Shown here: one piece after another, positions 12,627 through 25,259 of the stretch
How positions within the stretch are numbered: position 1 is the stretch's first letter
How the letters are laid out: each line of letters opens with the position of its first letter
Assembly (NCBI GenBank): GCA_947650365.1
Contig: OX393550.1
Coordinates: 55,048,069-55,112,068, forward strand
Direction: 5' to 3'
Source of the DNA: Chamaelirium japonicum
Lineage: Eukaryota; Streptophyta; Magnoliopsida; Liliales; Melanthiaceae
DNA: 64,000 bases
The notes under the pieces: model-generated
What the model was told of the DNA's origin: nothing
What the model saw: only the letters and a program-made list of their open reading frames with translations
Database searches by the model: none
Position numbers and translations under genes: made by a program

Positions 12627-14841
12627 AGATCTTGATCGACTCCTAGATCAATCCCGTGCCTTTTTTGTCCTAGTCAGCTTGTGAACAGCCGTAGCATGTT
12701 ATATAGATAAGTTAGATGCAATCGATATCAAGCCCAATTAAAGATCTAACAAATTAAGATGCAAATTTATCAATAAAACTACACATAATAATAATAATTG
12801 CAGTCACACAATAACAAATTTTAAAAGAATTATCAGATAAATGTGCTTGCTAAGAGTATCGATGATCAAGTAATATATAATGACACTAATGACATAACTA
12901 GTGCTTCGAATAGGGATGAAAGAGGGGTGATATGGCTACAATGCGATGTGATGCAGAAACAATAAAAACAAAGATAAAATGACGCCGAAGTGAAGAACAC
13001 TGATAAAGAGGATAGATAGTGATTGGATGATTCCCCCGTGGGTCGAATCGTGGATACCGGTGATCCTGCTCACGATGCAAGGCCTGACGTCGAAAGAGGT
13101 TGGATCCTTCGGAAAATAATGCGAGGCCTTCTTGATCTGAAGTCGAGGAACCTCTTGAGACGAAGTCGAGACGTCGGCGAAGATCGGGGACTTGAGTCTC
13201 TTCTGAAAGAAGCGCTCTTTAGAATAATTCAGATATGCAATTTCTTTTCTTTTTTCCTCTTGTATAGATTATGGTTTGCGAATCAACGATCCAGATTAAA
13301 GGAAATAGACGATGAATGACATGGATCAAGGGAAGTGAATAAGGAAAGAAAGAAGGGGAGGTGGTGGCCTGGTGTCGCAAGAAAAAGAGAACGGAGAGAG
13401 AGAGGTACATCTTGGGTGGGTCCCGCGGGTGCAAGTCGTGCGATAGGGTAGGGGGCTAAGCCGTGGGTGCGTGAAACATAGAGAGAGAGGGGCTGATAAT
13501 GAATCCCTATTGGGCTTACGATTAGCTCGATTTATATTAAATAAGGCCCATTGTTTGCCACATCATTAGATTATAAAGTTATTAATATCTAACCATCAAT
13601 TTTGAGATCTAATCTTGACCGTCGGCACCCCACAGACACACATAGCCCAAATTTTATTAATAAAAGGCAGCATACTCACCCGAAGTAGTCCATATTCAAT
13701 CCGAAAATCCTCGAATGAGACCATATACATCTCCCATGATCTGGGCATGACCAATAACTAATAAACAAAGCAAAAGATGGCCCAAAACATAATAAAATGA
13801 CCTAAAACATCAAATACAACAATGTTAATAAATTATCTCAGCAGTCAGCAATATTAAATAAAGTTAGGTGTGATGCTGATCTAATGATGCATCGTTTATT
13901 TGATGCCGCTGATCAAGCTGCATCAAAGAAATAATATCCTGAGTTATTGTGGAATTGAAGCGTTAGATTGAACATTAACAATAAATATGACTGATAATTT
14001 TGAGCCAATTTTTTAGATTTGGGTTTGGTTTCGGGTTTGACATGGTCCCAAAACTATTTGGCCATTTGGTATCGGGCTATACCGTTTCGGCTTAAATTGT
14101 GGAAAAACCATAAAAATGTTTGAAGATAAGAAATAAAAAATAAAAATACACTTTCTTGTTTTTGTCAATATAAACCAATAGAAATGATGAAAGCAAAACA
14201 AATCTAATAATACTGTCAATAACCATAACAACTTTAAAGTTATGAATGATGTGATGCTACTAAAGGTGGATCAACGGATTAGCTATCATTATTATGTCAT
14301 ATAATACCCATGGTTGTTAAAAGCTTAGATGTTGACCACATTGTTTGTGGTGGTGCCTTTATGTTGTTGATACTTTGTGACTAATCAAAGAGAGGATCAT
14401 TAATTTCCTGTACTATCTCGTTTAAGAATAAAATCTTGATTTAGTTTGGTTCGACTAAGCTACAATACGAACCGGTTCGGTTCATTTTTGGTCGAATCCT
14501 TAAACCATTGTGAAAACTTTTGCAGTAAAATCAATTGGTTTACATTGGTCCGACACTAGGGTTAGTGTTGTACTTATATCTCCTTTTGACTTGTTTTAAA
14601 TGATTCGGCCACTCGTATCTGCCTAATCGTACTTTATTGATATTAGGCTCTAAGTTTATATAACTGAATTAACGAAACAAATACTTAAAACTTTCCACAA
14701 TCTTTAACTTGTAGAATGGCCGAAGCACTAATAATTTTTGTAAACCCCTAGATATTCCTTGGAGGGACAAAATTTGTAGTGTAAGAAGAAAGTTTGTTAG
14801 TAGGGAAGGGGAGGAAGGGGGAGGATATGGATGAAGAATAC
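12627..14841. other. Intron stretch, possibly TE-derived, unassigned
   Basis: The part from about 12900 to 13690 has a different texture from the intron around it, with GGATCC/TCGAAG-rich words and the closing phrase CGTCGGCACCCCACAGACAC. It could be a degenerate element, but no LTR pair, terminal repeat or protein signature was found. ORFs here are short and unsupported. From 13700 to 14841 plain AT-rich intron. Confidence 0.3.
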
Positions 14842-15245
14842 CAAGGTTTGTAGTTTCGGTTTCGGTTCGCCCACCGAGGAACGGTTTCGGTCGGTTTGGA
14901 GTTTCAGATCGGAGTTTTGGTTGTTTCGGTTTCGTTTTTTAAATTTCAAATAATTACAAAATATGTAAATAAAATAAAATAATTACATTAGTGCCTACTT
15001 CATATTGGTCTTGTTTTAAAAAAAGTGTGGCTTTGCTTTATACCTTGACTCTTTGTCAAAAAACTGGAAATATAACTTATTTTTATTAAATCCAAATGGG
15101 GGGGGGGGGGGTATTTGCTTATTTTTTATGTAAATATAGCTTTAATACTGAAATACACCTTATCATGAACCCAGTCCAGCTTTTACTAAGTGCTGAGTTA
15201 CGAAACCCGTTTCGATACCGGTTCCGACCGAAACTCTTAACCCTA
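14842..15245. mobile_element. hAT-like MITE, CAAGGTTT family, copy 1
   Basis: The left end CAAGGTTTGTAGTTTCGGTT mirrors the right end (reverse complement TAGGGTTAAGAGTTTCGGTC). The flanks AAGAATAC (14834-14841) and AAGGATAC (15246-15253) agree at 7 of 8 bases, an 8-bp duplication typical of hAT. No coding capacity. A run of G at 15099-15110 lies inside. Confidence 0.7.
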
Positions 15246-18200
15246 AAGGATACATACTTATAAAATTCATTGTGAACACTAGAGGAATTTATGGGACTCG
15301 AAAGCACAGAGCGAACAGGATTTCCATAATGTGTCGATTGCCTCCGTTTCCCCCCTCCCATCTAGCTTTATACAGCATCCTAATAGGGTGGGATTTGTGG
15401 AGGTTTGGTACAATCATTTTTTTTTAAAATAAGTGGCGTTCGAGTTACAAAGAATAGAGGATATTTTTGTAAAATGGAGAATTTTTAGGCGAACAATAAA
15501 AATATTCCAAAATAGAATGGAGAAAAGAATAAAGAGGAAAGAAAGGGAAAAGTGGGGATGGAGAAGGAAAGAGGAAGTCGTTCAATTAGATAGAATCATC
15601 CAAATATCTTTTTTCTTGTTGTTGAGTTGGGCAACAAACTAGACGGTTTGGAAATAGCCAAACTATTGTCTATTACTATAGCAGACAATAATAATTTGAT
15701 TATCTAAGTTTTTTTATGGTTTATTTGCTGGATAATGTGACTAGTCACAATCGACAGTTAAAATGTACTTGAAAGTTGTTTCACTGGTCATCTTTATGAT
15801 GCATGCCTGAACGACAGCTAGAAGGCTATCTTAATCTATTACTTCAATAATCAGCCTTGTAATGCTTATGGTTTGAGCAAAAATTGGAATATTTCTTGTT
15901 TATGTGTGCGTAAGTGTGTGAATTTGGGGGGGGGGGGAGGGGAGTGTGGATAATGTAGATCGGTTCTATATTAATCCATGTTTGATAAAATTTTCTGACA
16001 ATTTGGTTTTAAAGTGCTATACTGGCCTAGCTTCTATAGTTTATGTGAGTGCAAAGGTAACAATTGAGAGTGTTGGGCACCGAGAACATTTTCCATGGTA
16101 GAGTTTTTTATTTGAGATAGACACGATTCGTTAGGAAAGGCTATTGTTGAGCATTCTTTATGAGACTTATTTAATACTTTCTCACCATGTGCCTTGAGGA
16201 ACGAGACTGAAACAATGGCTTTGAGATTGGCATGTGATGTTTTAAAGAAATTTTACTATAAATTGTCCATAAGAAGGCTTTAAAATGTTCCCTCACCTTG
16301 CTTTAGAGGCTTCCTTCCTATGTCTTTTTATGCCTTTTCTTGAAGCAAAGTTATCAAGTTGGAAAACGGGAATATATCAGTTAGGGAAAAAGTAGGAAAG
16401 ATTTGGGGAAAAGGGAAAAAATCAGAAAAAAACAATAACTCATATATATATATTGTTGCAACATATATTATTTTCATGCATAAGCAATATAACTAATATA
16501 AACAATATAACAATTATAACATCAATGATAATTAATGTGTTCACAAATCACTGTAAGTCTGTAACAACTAACAATAAGCAACAAATCACATGGAAAGGGA
16601 AGCATGGTAAGTGAGAGAGATCATACCTGGCAGTGAATGCGTTAAAGGGCCCTGCTGTGGTGGATGCGTCTCACAGGCTCATAATAGAGGGGACATGTGA
16701 GTAAAGGAGACTTAAACAAAAAAGTGATGAGAAAGGGAGAGAGGAAGCATGAAAAGAGTGGGGGAGGAAGCAAAGAAAGAAGGAATTCGTAACTGGCGGC
16801 GGATGCACGTCGGAGGGCCCTGTGGTGGCGGACACGTCTCACGACAGAGGCTGTAGAGGGCACTGGCGGTAGCGGAGGCGCCGAAGGGCACAAACAGGGG
16901 AGTCGGAGGTCTTTGCCGGTGCGTGGAGGTGATGGACACATGGCAGAAATGCCGGAGGGTGGAGGCTAGGGCTTCGTTCGCTCATGGCTCTTTGATTTCC
17001 TCGAAGAACAATCAAGGTCGGGGATGGGGGCAATCAATATTTCAAAAGGGTTCTACTGGTCCCGTGGGCAAAATTAGCAAACCCAACCTAACTTAACAAA
17101 AGCCCAAGCCGATTAAAACACATTTTAAATGAGTCCAACGTGTTTTGTTGTTTTTTTACCAATTTGTTTTTTGAAAAAGGCGATTTAATCACGTAGTATG
17201 CTTCACCCGATCAATCCGTGTTTAAAACACATTTTTTTTTTAAAACGACGTATTTGGTAACACTATCTCAAAGGCGTATTCATTATGCTTTGATTTATGC
17301 AAAATAGAGGAATAAAAGGTGGTGGTGGTGCCTAGTGTAGAGCAAGTGTTTGGAATGAAAAAAATAAGATTCTACCGCAACTAAAATGGGAAAAGATTCA
17401 AATAAATGAATACTAATAGCGATATAGACCATCTTCTACATGAACATAAAAGGGGTCTTATTTAGAAGTTATTCACTTTTCCTTGTCAAGAAGGAAAAAA
17501 ACTGGGACATCGCTGGTTGCATCTGGTCCATACCGTCCATTGGCTACTTTCAAATGCTTCTCTTGGCAACAATTACGTCTAGAAGTTATGTCTTTGTGAG
17601 GAGTTATTATTGTTCCATCCTTTCCATTGATATAGTATAATTGTAGAGTGGATCAAAAAACCACCAAATGATTTAGGATGGCGATTGACTAGAACATGAT
17701 GTTGGTGTATGCTAGGATAAGGAGTTATGAACACAAGAAACTAAACAAAGTGGGCAAAAGAAATTTGAGGCCTCTTGAAAGAGGAAATTCATCGAAACTC
17801 ATGAAAGGTTGACTTTTGTGGAGACAAAAGAGGTCCACCATTGAAAATCACTGAAAATGGAAGGACGAGAACTTGCAATGAAGGTCATGTACACAAAATA
17901 AAGAAACTCAATTGGACAAATTTCCCAGTAGAAGGTTGTTTTAGTAAAATTGTGCAAGGAGAGTGCCATTGCAAGGCTCAGTTGCATCAAAACAGGGAAA
18001 AAGTCAAGGCAAAACAAGGGTTTATATTCGAAATTCTTGCAAAACAATAGGATGGAGAATGTCTAAAAGATGTCGATATAAATACCAAGTCAAGCATAGC
18101 CGAGCATGTGTTTTAATTGGGATTGATTATCTTTAAGTGTGATTAAAACTATATAGGGGTTATAACAAAGTCTAATGTTCATGAATTGTGAAACTAGATT

Positions 18201-18457
18201 GCTTTTTTCCAAAAAGGTAGAAGACCCTCAATATATCAATGAATATTAATGAAAGATTATCTATATGGTTAATTGAGGCCAGAGTGGGCTTCACCTAGTT
18301 TTTGAAAGAGAAAGGAAGACAACAAAACAGAATACCTTAGAGAGTTGGATATAAGCAGAACAATAGTCAGTTGCTACCGAGAACTTTTATGAATCTTTGT
18401 ACACAGCACAAAATGCCAAAATTCTTACTATTGGAGGCTCATAGGTCCATAACGGAT
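15246..18457. other. Long intron stretch, no confident feature
   Basis: Mostly AT-rich intron. A poly-G run lies at 15927-15936. From 16640 to 17030 a GC-richer block carries two related copies of GGATGCGTCTCACAGGCTC / GGACACGTCTCACGAC with GAGGGCCCTG nearby, probably an old duplication within a transposon. ORFs over it on both strands lack family features. Confidence 0.35.
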
Positions 18458-18913
18458 CAAGGTTTAAAGTATCGATATCAAGCCTTGTATATGCCTGGCT
18501 AAATCTGATGTGAACCGGCTGATACCGAGTCATAACGTCCGAGCTTGGTCGATACGGGAAAATATCCATTTTTTTGAAATGCTGAAAGTCCCGAAAGATC
18601 TGAAAATATAAAAGATAAAATAAATTTAGAAAAATCATAGCAAATTTGAACAAAAATACACATTTTAATATTTATACAAATTCTACCACAAATCAAATGC
18701 TTATAATATAATAGAAATATCGGTCAGATTGCTATTAGCATTGTGGGCTATGCCAAGTCAATTCGGCCGTATCGGCCTAACTTGGGTGTATTTGCCGATA
18801 CTTGGCCGAGTCATCTTTGTCTTGGCCAAATTAGGGCTTGTTCCGGTCTCCGCTCTTGAATCAGTCTCGATTCATAAAAAACCAAGATGAATCGGGTCAA
18901 TTTTAGGACCTTG
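18458..18913. mobile_element. hAT-like MITE, CAAGGTTT family, copy 2
   Basis: Left end CAAGGTTTAAAGTATCGATA; reverse complement of the right end CAAGGTCCTAAAATTGACCC. Inner words GGTCGATACGGG, CCGATACTTGGCC and TATCGGCC are mirrored. The 8-bp flanks TAACGGAT and TAAAAGAG agree at only 5 positions, so the duplication is decayed or the border is off by a little. Confidence 0.55.
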
Positions 18914-20489
18914 TAAAAGAGATAAATTATGTAAAAAGGTGAAGAACGATGACCGCAAGATGACACATTTGGAGGCGACGATGACCCTTATGACCTGAGA
19001 ATTAAAAAAGTAAAGTTGAGAGCTAGGATTCAGGTGTCCATCCATGATCAGACCATGGATCCCGAGAGTAGTGTTGCCTGAATTAGTTTTTGAAATTCTG
19101 CCATGCTGGCATTTATAGCCACCTTGACTCTCATTTCAACTTTTTCTTTCTTGTTGCATAATAATGCACAAATCCCTAGTTTTTTCAACAAATTATACAA
19201 TTTGGTAGTAAAAGAATATCTAAAATATTTGTACATAAACACATATATGCTTAATTATTGACATTCTAGTTAACTGTTCAAATGTTAGTTTTTCTGGAGG
19301 TTTCAAACCTCCAGAGACCTTGCCAATATGCATCAAGTATAATATAACACTTTCGGAATGCCATTGTTGAATTGACCAAAAGCCTCGTGGTTCTGAGGAA
19401 ACACACTTCCATCTCCACTTGCCAGAAATGTCTCGTGACTCTTTGACTGACGTATTGGCAGATCCGCCATAATGAAGGTTGGGGGTTAGGAAGAACATGC
19501 AATAGTTAGATCTCCATCACTGATGTCTGGGGGCTGTGGTTGACTAAAGACTTACTATAGAGCTACGGTGCCTTAATAACTTGTGGAGAAATATTGGAAA
19601 TGTGAAGTTTAACCTATTTAGAAGTAATATATGCAATTGCAAGTTCCATACAATAATGATGCCACACAAGATATCTAGGGGGTGTATAAGCTAATATAAA
19701 AAAGGCACTTGTATGTACTCACATACTGACATGTCTGAAAGAATACACATACATTTATGCTCACACCAAGCACCGGTAGGATAATATAAAAGGAATTCAA
19801 ATTGCTGTACTGATATTTCTTGTGAAGGGTTTTGCTATGATAAAGGAGCTGGTGATAGTTGAATATATGGCAGGACACATTATAAAGCCAATATTCTGTT
19901 TTGGATCAAATCACTTCCTATTACTGCCAGATCTTTCTTGTTTTTTTCCCATATTCATTTCACTTGAATAAATTTATCTTATGGTGAACATTCTTCTGGG
20001 CATGGTCATGCATCGTGGTGTCATGTTGTTGTAAGTTCTGTATGTTTCATATCATAATTGAGAATGTTGTTTCATTTCAGCTCTTTGGGTTAAAATTTGT
20101 GCCAGAAAGATGAATGCAATTCCCCCTATCAAATCAATGCTTTCACCTTCTTTGTTTAGACTCTTTCCCAGCCTACGCCAACATTGGAAGGCTGCTCCCT
20201 GGTTGCATGAGCTTAAACTGCGTAACTAACAAGGTAGGTATCCCTGCCCGGCACCCGGACATGTAGGTTTTCGTGGCATGCCCCTCTCTTGTCAAGTTCC
20301 CTTAGTCAGATTTTCTGCACCAATCTTAAAAGCTCGATCTCAGGATGAGAGTCAGGCCAAATTCTTTTCAATATTCCCTATAGTGGGCCACATACAGATG
20401 GGCTACGCTTTGATGATGATGAGGATGTCTCATTTCACTAGGACAACACAGTTTTACTGATTATTATTGTATGCATAAATATTTTTCAG
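18914..20489 (+). other. Intron stretch before exon 3
   Basis: AT-rich, with no gene or repeat recognised. The last part is pyrimidine-rich and ends in the exon 3 acceptor. Confidence 0.5.
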
Positions 20490-20621
20490 CTCAGAGATGC
20501 CGAAGTCAAATTTCTCCGTAGAGCTCGATGCAGCTAATGCAACATGGTTATCACATGACGTTGCCATGTTCTCATCAAAAACTGGTGATCTACTGTTGCT
20601 CACATTAGTGTATGATGGGAG
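20490..20621 (+). CDS. CPSF160: CPSF160 exon (window exon 3)
   Basis: A 132-bp exon that completes the split Ser codon and reads SEMPKSNFSVELDAANATWL, then SHDVAMFSSKTGDLLLLTLV and YDGR split after two bases. The FSVELDAA..TWL..DVA..S.KTG.LLLLTLVYDGR pattern is a CPSF160 hallmark. The acceptor is ATTTTTCAG and the donor GGGAG|GTAGGA. An 8.9-kb intron separates it from the previous exon. Confidence 0.95.
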
Positions 20622-20896
20622 GTAGGAGACTTTTGTGACTTATTTTTTACTTATTTGCATCATACTACCCGCGACCTTGGCATTTTGCTATAGCATTAGT
20701 GCATGCATGATCACCACGTTTGCCTCGGCCATAGAGGACAACAGTTCTCGTATTTGGGTTGTAGCCGTTTAGTAAGTCAGTTGTTGCAGAGGAAATTAAA
20801 ATTATCTTGCTTCCCATGAAAAGTTAATACTGGTTTCCGTCTTCTATAAAAACTACTATTTGTATTAGGTGATGACACCTCATTCATTTTTTGCAG

Positions 20897-20948
20897 AGCT
20901 GTGCAGAGACTTGATCTTATGAAATCTAAAGCTTCAGTTTTAACTTCG
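20897..20948 (+). CDS. CPSF160: CPSF160 exon (window exon 4)
   Basis: A 52-bp exon that completes the Arg codon and reads AVQRLDLMKSKASVLTS, ending in phase 0. It matches the VQRLDL.KSKASVL segment of the family. The acceptor is TTTTGCAG and the donor CTTCG|GTTAGC. Confidence 0.95.
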
Positions 20949-21055
20949 GTTAGCTGCATTCCCTTTCGAGCTTGATAAACTGCAAATTTTTTTTCCTGAC
21001 CTTTTTCAGTTTTAACTTTTGTCTTAGCCTACCCTGTTGACTTGTTTTTGAAAAG

Positions 21056-21172
21056 GGCATTACAACAGTTGGAAGTTCATTCTTTTTCTTGGGTAGTCGT
21101 TTGGGAGACAGCCTTCTTGTGCAATATAGCTATGGGACGTCCACATCAGTTTCTTCCAATGTGAAAGATGAG
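21056..21172 (+). CDS. CPSF160: CPSF160 exon (window exon 5)
   Basis: Thirty-nine codons in phase 0: GITTVGSSFFFLGSRLGDSL, then LVQYSYGTSTSVSSNVKDE. The FFLGSRLGDSLLVQ motif is strongly conserved in CPSF160. The acceptor is TTGAAAAG with a pyrimidine stretch somewhat upstream, the donor GATGAG|GTGCGA. The exon directly precedes the 26-kb intron. Confidence 0.95.
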
Positions 21173-21353
21173 GTGCGAATCTGAAACATTTCTGATCTTG
21201 GTATATATTGGTTGAAGTTTGGCAAACGATTTATATTTTAATTTTATTGCTGTTCTTTGCTAACTAGAAGTCTTCCTACCACTAATCACATTTTTTAGTT
21301 ATTTGTGTGCATTGGTCTCAAACCTGGACGATGTGCATGCGTGTTTGTATGTG

Positions 21354-21356
<3 letters not shown>

Positions 21357-21441
<85 letters not shown>
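21357..21441. repeat. (GA)n microsatellite, 85 bp
   Basis: Pure GA run close to the start of the 26-kb intron, 32 bases before the first MITE duplication. Confidence 0.95.
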
Positions 21442-21444
<3 letters not shown>

Positions 21445-21481
21445 TACCATCAAAACCGTCCATTTCAATGAATACCATGAG

Positions 21482-22054
21482 CAATGTTTTAAAAAACGGA
21501 AGGCGGAAGGCAGGCGGTCAAGTGGTTTCAAGGCGGAAGGCGGATGACTAGGCGGGTGCCCGGAGAAAAAGGCGGGCGCCCACCTATATAAAATATATTT
21601 TATATGTATGTATATATATAAATTCATAATTCTATATAAAAAAACAATAATAGAAAGTTTTACATATGCAAACATCAAAACAACCGATCTAAATATAAAA
21701 GTTTTATGAAAAGGAAGGAGGGAATCGGGTAGGGTCATAATTAACTGCGAGGCAGGGGAAAGAGAGCAGCTTTTGAGCCTTTGGGATATCTAGGATATCT
21801 AGTTATGTAGTGAAAAGGGAGGAGGGGATCAAGTGGGGTTGGGGTTTTATGAATAATTATTACTAATCTGCCCGCCTGCCTGGAGCCTACTTGAAACCCG
21901 CCTAGGCGCCCGCCTTTTACCCGCCTAGGCGGGTCAGATCCCGCCTAGGCGCCCGCCTTTGTTCAACACGCCTGCAGTGCCGCTTAATGTTGAAGCGGAG
22001 CGGCCAACCCCTTAAAACGCCTAGGCGGCCGCCGGACCGCTTTTTAGAACAGTG
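21482..22054. mobile_element. hAT MITE, GGCGG family, copy 1
   Basis: Terminal inverted repeats CAATGTTTTAAAAAACGG and CACTGTTCTAAAAAGCGG bound a 573-bp element made of CCTAGGCGG/CCGCCTAGG palindromic words at both ends and an AT-rich centre. The flanking 8 bp ACCATGAG (21474-21481 and 22055-22062) are identical, as expected for hAT. No ORF. A second copy is at 59213-59954. Confidence 0.88.
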
Positions 22055-22072
22055 ACCATGAGTAGATTGTTC

Positions 22073-22493
22073 CATTCAATCAAGTGTCGAACAATTTCCT
22101 ACAAATTGACCGAGATTTGTCCTTTTATTTTAAGGATCCAACATATAATTCATCTGAAATTTCTATGGTACCAAATTTTTGTTCACCAACACAAAATGTC
22201 GACCGAAATGACCGAGTCATTTGATCGAAATTGGTCTGTCTTTTTTTGGACTATTTCACTTTACATTTTTATCATTTTCAGGAAATATATATATTTTTTA
22301 TTGCAGAATTCCATCCTTTTCCTTTATTCTTGTTTTTTTCCCCATAACTAACCGATATTTGACCTAAACCGATCGAAATCTATAAATTCCCACCGAAGTT
22401 TTTCCTACTAAAATATTAAATTTTTGCCAACATTTGATCGAAATCTGACAAATTTTTTTTTTTAACAAACCAAAATTGACATTTAAAACCTTG
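22073..22493. mobile_element. hAT-like MITE, CAAGGTTT family, copy 3
   Basis: The 8-bp flanks GATTGTTC (22065-22072 and 22494-22501) are identical. The right end, read in reverse complement, is CAAGGTTTTAAATGTCAATT, the family terminus; the left end CATTCAATCAAGTGTCGAAC is diverged. GACCGA / TCGGTC-type words recur inside. Only two bases separate its left duplication from that of the neighbouring hAT MITE. Confidence 0.7.
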
Positions 22494-22501
22494 GATTGTT
22501 C

Positions 22502-23022
22502 ATCGTACTGTTGAGATCTCATCATAGGTTCATGATTAGTGATTAACTTTCTGCTTATCTTCTACATCCGTTGATTCTTGACATTGCTTATAACGAAACT
22601 TACTTCCATTGACTGTTTCTAATTATCTAACACTCATGCATCACACTCAGTACAATTTTTCCGAATTTCATGTTCATTAAATATTTGTGAATATCCCTTC
22701 ATTTATGTATGAGCCACGAAAAAAATTTCTTTGTATCGAACAATTTCAAGCATCCACATGTTTGTTCCGTATGTTAACTAATATAAAATTATAAATCAGA
22801 AAATTTTCAAATAGGAAGCAAAAAATACCTTGAAAATTTATATTCTATTCCAGGATGCTCAAAATCATCATCGTCATCATCTAACGGATCAAACTCTTGG
22901 TCGAGGCCGTTGGATAAGTCATTGGACCATCATCTCCACTTTTGGTTCCTATGGAAATCTCCTTCGTTGTCATCTCAGAACCCAAGTCACCTAGGTTGGA
23001 CGGACTTAGCTCCCAAGAAGGG
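22502..23022. other. Intron sequence flanking the LTR complex
   Basis: No gene recognised. A string of ATCATCATCGTCATCATC (about 22866) would read as poly-Asp on the minus strand. The sequence was cut here by insertion of the LTR at 23028. Confidence 0.4.
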
Positions 23023-23027
23023 CCGCT

Positions 23028-23903
23028 TGTAAACACACAAAATTAATCACACCCGAACCCGACTTGTGTGCGCCGACCCGGGGGCAAACCCGACACAAAT
23101 CGGGGCCCACCGGATCCGACCCAAGCCAAAGAAGAGGCCGGGTGGGTCCGTCCTCGAGTGGGGCCCACCCGGCCCCCTTTGGTAAACCGTGTCCCCCTTC
23201 CCGTGGGAAGGGAGCAGCCGGCCAAGGGAAAGAAAATAAAAGAAGAAAGATAAGGAAAGAAAGAAAAGGAAAGAGAAGAAAGAGAAGAAAAGAAAGAAAA
23301 GGGAAGAAAAGAAGGCAAGAAAAGGAAAGAGAAGAAAGAAAGAAAAGAAAGAAAAGAAAGAAAAGGAAAGTAAAACCGCCATGCGCAGGGGGAGGTTGTG
23401 TAGACGTCTACACAAACGTGGATCTACGTTGATTCCTCGATCCGACGGAAAAAAAACGAAGCCAGGTCGCCATCGATTTAACGTGCAAGATTCAAATAAA
23501 GATTCAAAATGATGAAGCCATAATTACCTCGCCAGAAAAAGAAAGAAATAAAGATTAATTCCCCCCCCCCCCCCATAAATGGGGGAATGAATCTTGGGTA
23601 GTTATGGAAGAGATAATCAAGGGATTCAAATAAATCTTCCAATATCTCTCCCATCCTCCTTCACCTATAAATAGAGGGGGAGGGGGAAGGCTCAAAAGGT
23701 CGGCAACCAGAGGCAAGGAAGCTCTGCAAAGGAAGAGACTCGCCTTCAACGGCCCAAGGCTTCATGAGGCTCGGGCAAGACCACCCCATGAGAACGACTT
23801 AGTCCATTAAAAGTCCTCATCATCGTGAAGACCCTTGCACACGAAGATCAACCGCACGAAGGAGAAAGCTCGGAGAAGAAGAAGCCTTCATCTCCGAAGA
23901 CGC
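23028..23903 (+). mobile_element. Related Gypsy LTR, first half (split solo LTR)
   Basis: The sequence begins TGTAAACACACAAAATTAAT, which resembles the start of the LTRs in the neighbouring complex read on the minus strand (TGTGGGCACCGAAATTAGCC). It runs through a polypurine block (23240-23370), GTTGTGTAGACGTCTAC, a TATA box and a downstream exon-like region, then stops at GACGC where the 17.8-kb complex is inserted. Its continuation is at 41739-43081. The upstream flank CCGCT (23023-23027) pairs with CCGCC (43082-43086), 4 of 5 matching. No internal region or partner LTR is seen, which indicates a solo LTR. Confidence 0.8.
23665..23674 (+). promoter_or_regulatory. TATA box of the split LTR
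   Basis: CTATAAATAG followed by a purine-rich start region, at the place where the minus-strand LTRs carry the same motif. It supports the + orientation of this LTR. Confidence 0.7.
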
Positions 23904-24602
23904 TGTGAGCGCGGAAAAAGATTCGGGTCGTCTTTATTGCGGATCACACGAGATTACAAATTTTTTTGATCAGGAGATTGTGGGAGAGATCCTCTGGAGG
24001 GTCCCTTTGATCCGCGTCTCCACGTGGTATTCGTGCGAGAGCTCTGAAGGGGTTGCCCAGGACAGAGGTCTTTACAGGGTGAGGGTTTTTGAGAGGCTAA
24101 GGAGTTTCCGCCGTTGATTTTGTCCCGTCCGTGCTTCGCGCTTTCTCGGCTAGGGAGGCCTTGGGCTTCGTTCCTCGGTTTTCGTGTCTTCCTCGATCCT
24201 TGCTCGACCCCGGCGTTCTTGATCGTCGGTTCGCGGCGTCGATCGTGTTTTTGGCGTCAGCTTTGGCTTTAGCTTTCGGCTTTTGCGTAGCTTTGGCGTG
24301 GCTCTGGCGTTTGCTTTGCTTTGGCGCTTGCGCTTGAACGTAGGCGGGTAGAGACTTGCGATGATTTAGTTCTTCCGGACTTCGCGTCGTATCGGCTAGA
24401 ACATGCGGTGCTTTGCTCGTGACCGTCGTAGTTGCTTGGCTTTGGCACGTGCGTTGCTTTAGCGCGGGCTTTACCGGTGCGTTTGCTTTGGCTTCTTGCG
24501 TTGGCTTTGACTTTAGCTTTGACTTGATCTTCTTCTCGAACGGCGATGGCTACTTCTTCAAGGCTTCTTTATTCTTCCGGCTTCCTCGACGGTTGTGGCG
24601 TC

Positions 24603-24850
24603 AGCTTGGCTTTACGGCGGGGGTAGCACCGATCTCCGCACGACGGTTGTAGCGTCGGCTTTGTTGGTGAAGACGGCGGGGATAGCACCGATCTCCGCAC
24701 GACGGTTGTAGCGTTGGCTTTGTTGGTGAAGACGGCGGGGGTAGCACCGATCTCCGCACGACGGTTGTAGCGTCGGCTTTGTTGGTGAAGACGGCGGGGG
24801 TAGCACCGATCTCCGCACGACGGTTGTAGCGTCGACTTTTATTGACGAAG
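24603..24850. repeat. 59-bp tandem repeat in LTR A
   Basis: About four units of 59 bp, each containing TAGCACCGATCTCCGCACGA and GGTTGTAGCGTCGGCTTTG. Consecutive TTGTTGGTGA starts are at 24661, 24720 and 24779. The same repeat occurs in the other LTRs with different unit numbers. Confidence 0.9.
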
Positions 24851-25249
24851 ACGACAGGGGTAGCACCGGCTTCAGGCCTTCTTCTCCAAGCTTTCTTCTT
24901 CGTGCGAGGAGTCGATGCCTTTGTTGAAGACGACGAGTGTTGTCGGCTTCGATCTTCTTCTCCGGCCTTTGCTTATGGCTTCTTCGGAGTTGATGAAGAT
25001 CGTTGGAGAAGTCGGGATGACGACGACTCCGGGTCTTCTTCTCCAAGCTTTCTTCTTCGTGCGAGGAGTCGAAGCTTTGATCTTCGAGTGCAAGGTCTTC
25101 ACGTTGATGAGGACTTGAAGGGCCAAGGATTCCCGTAGGACGTGCTTGCCGTGCCTCGTGAAGCCTTGGGTCTTCAAGCGTTGGAGCTTCTCTTGCAGAG
25201 CCCTTTCGTCTTCAGCTTTTCCGACCTTTTGTGCCTTCCCCCACCCCCT

Positions 25250-25259
25250 CTATTTATAG
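25250..25259 (-). promoter_or_regulatory. TATA box of LTR A
   Basis: The minus strand reads CTATAAATAG within a G-rich context. It divides U3 (to the right) from R/U5 (to the left), making R plus U5 about 1.3 kb long. Confidence 0.75.

Noticed and set aside
23047-23432. 122-aa ORFs on both strands
   Set aside because: They cover the GAAAGAAAA polypurine block of the split LTR and are low in complexity.
24612-25177. ORFs with DRCYPRRLHQQ-type repeats in the LTRs
   Set aside because: They are translations of the 59-bp tandem repeat in R/U5, with no start context or domain.
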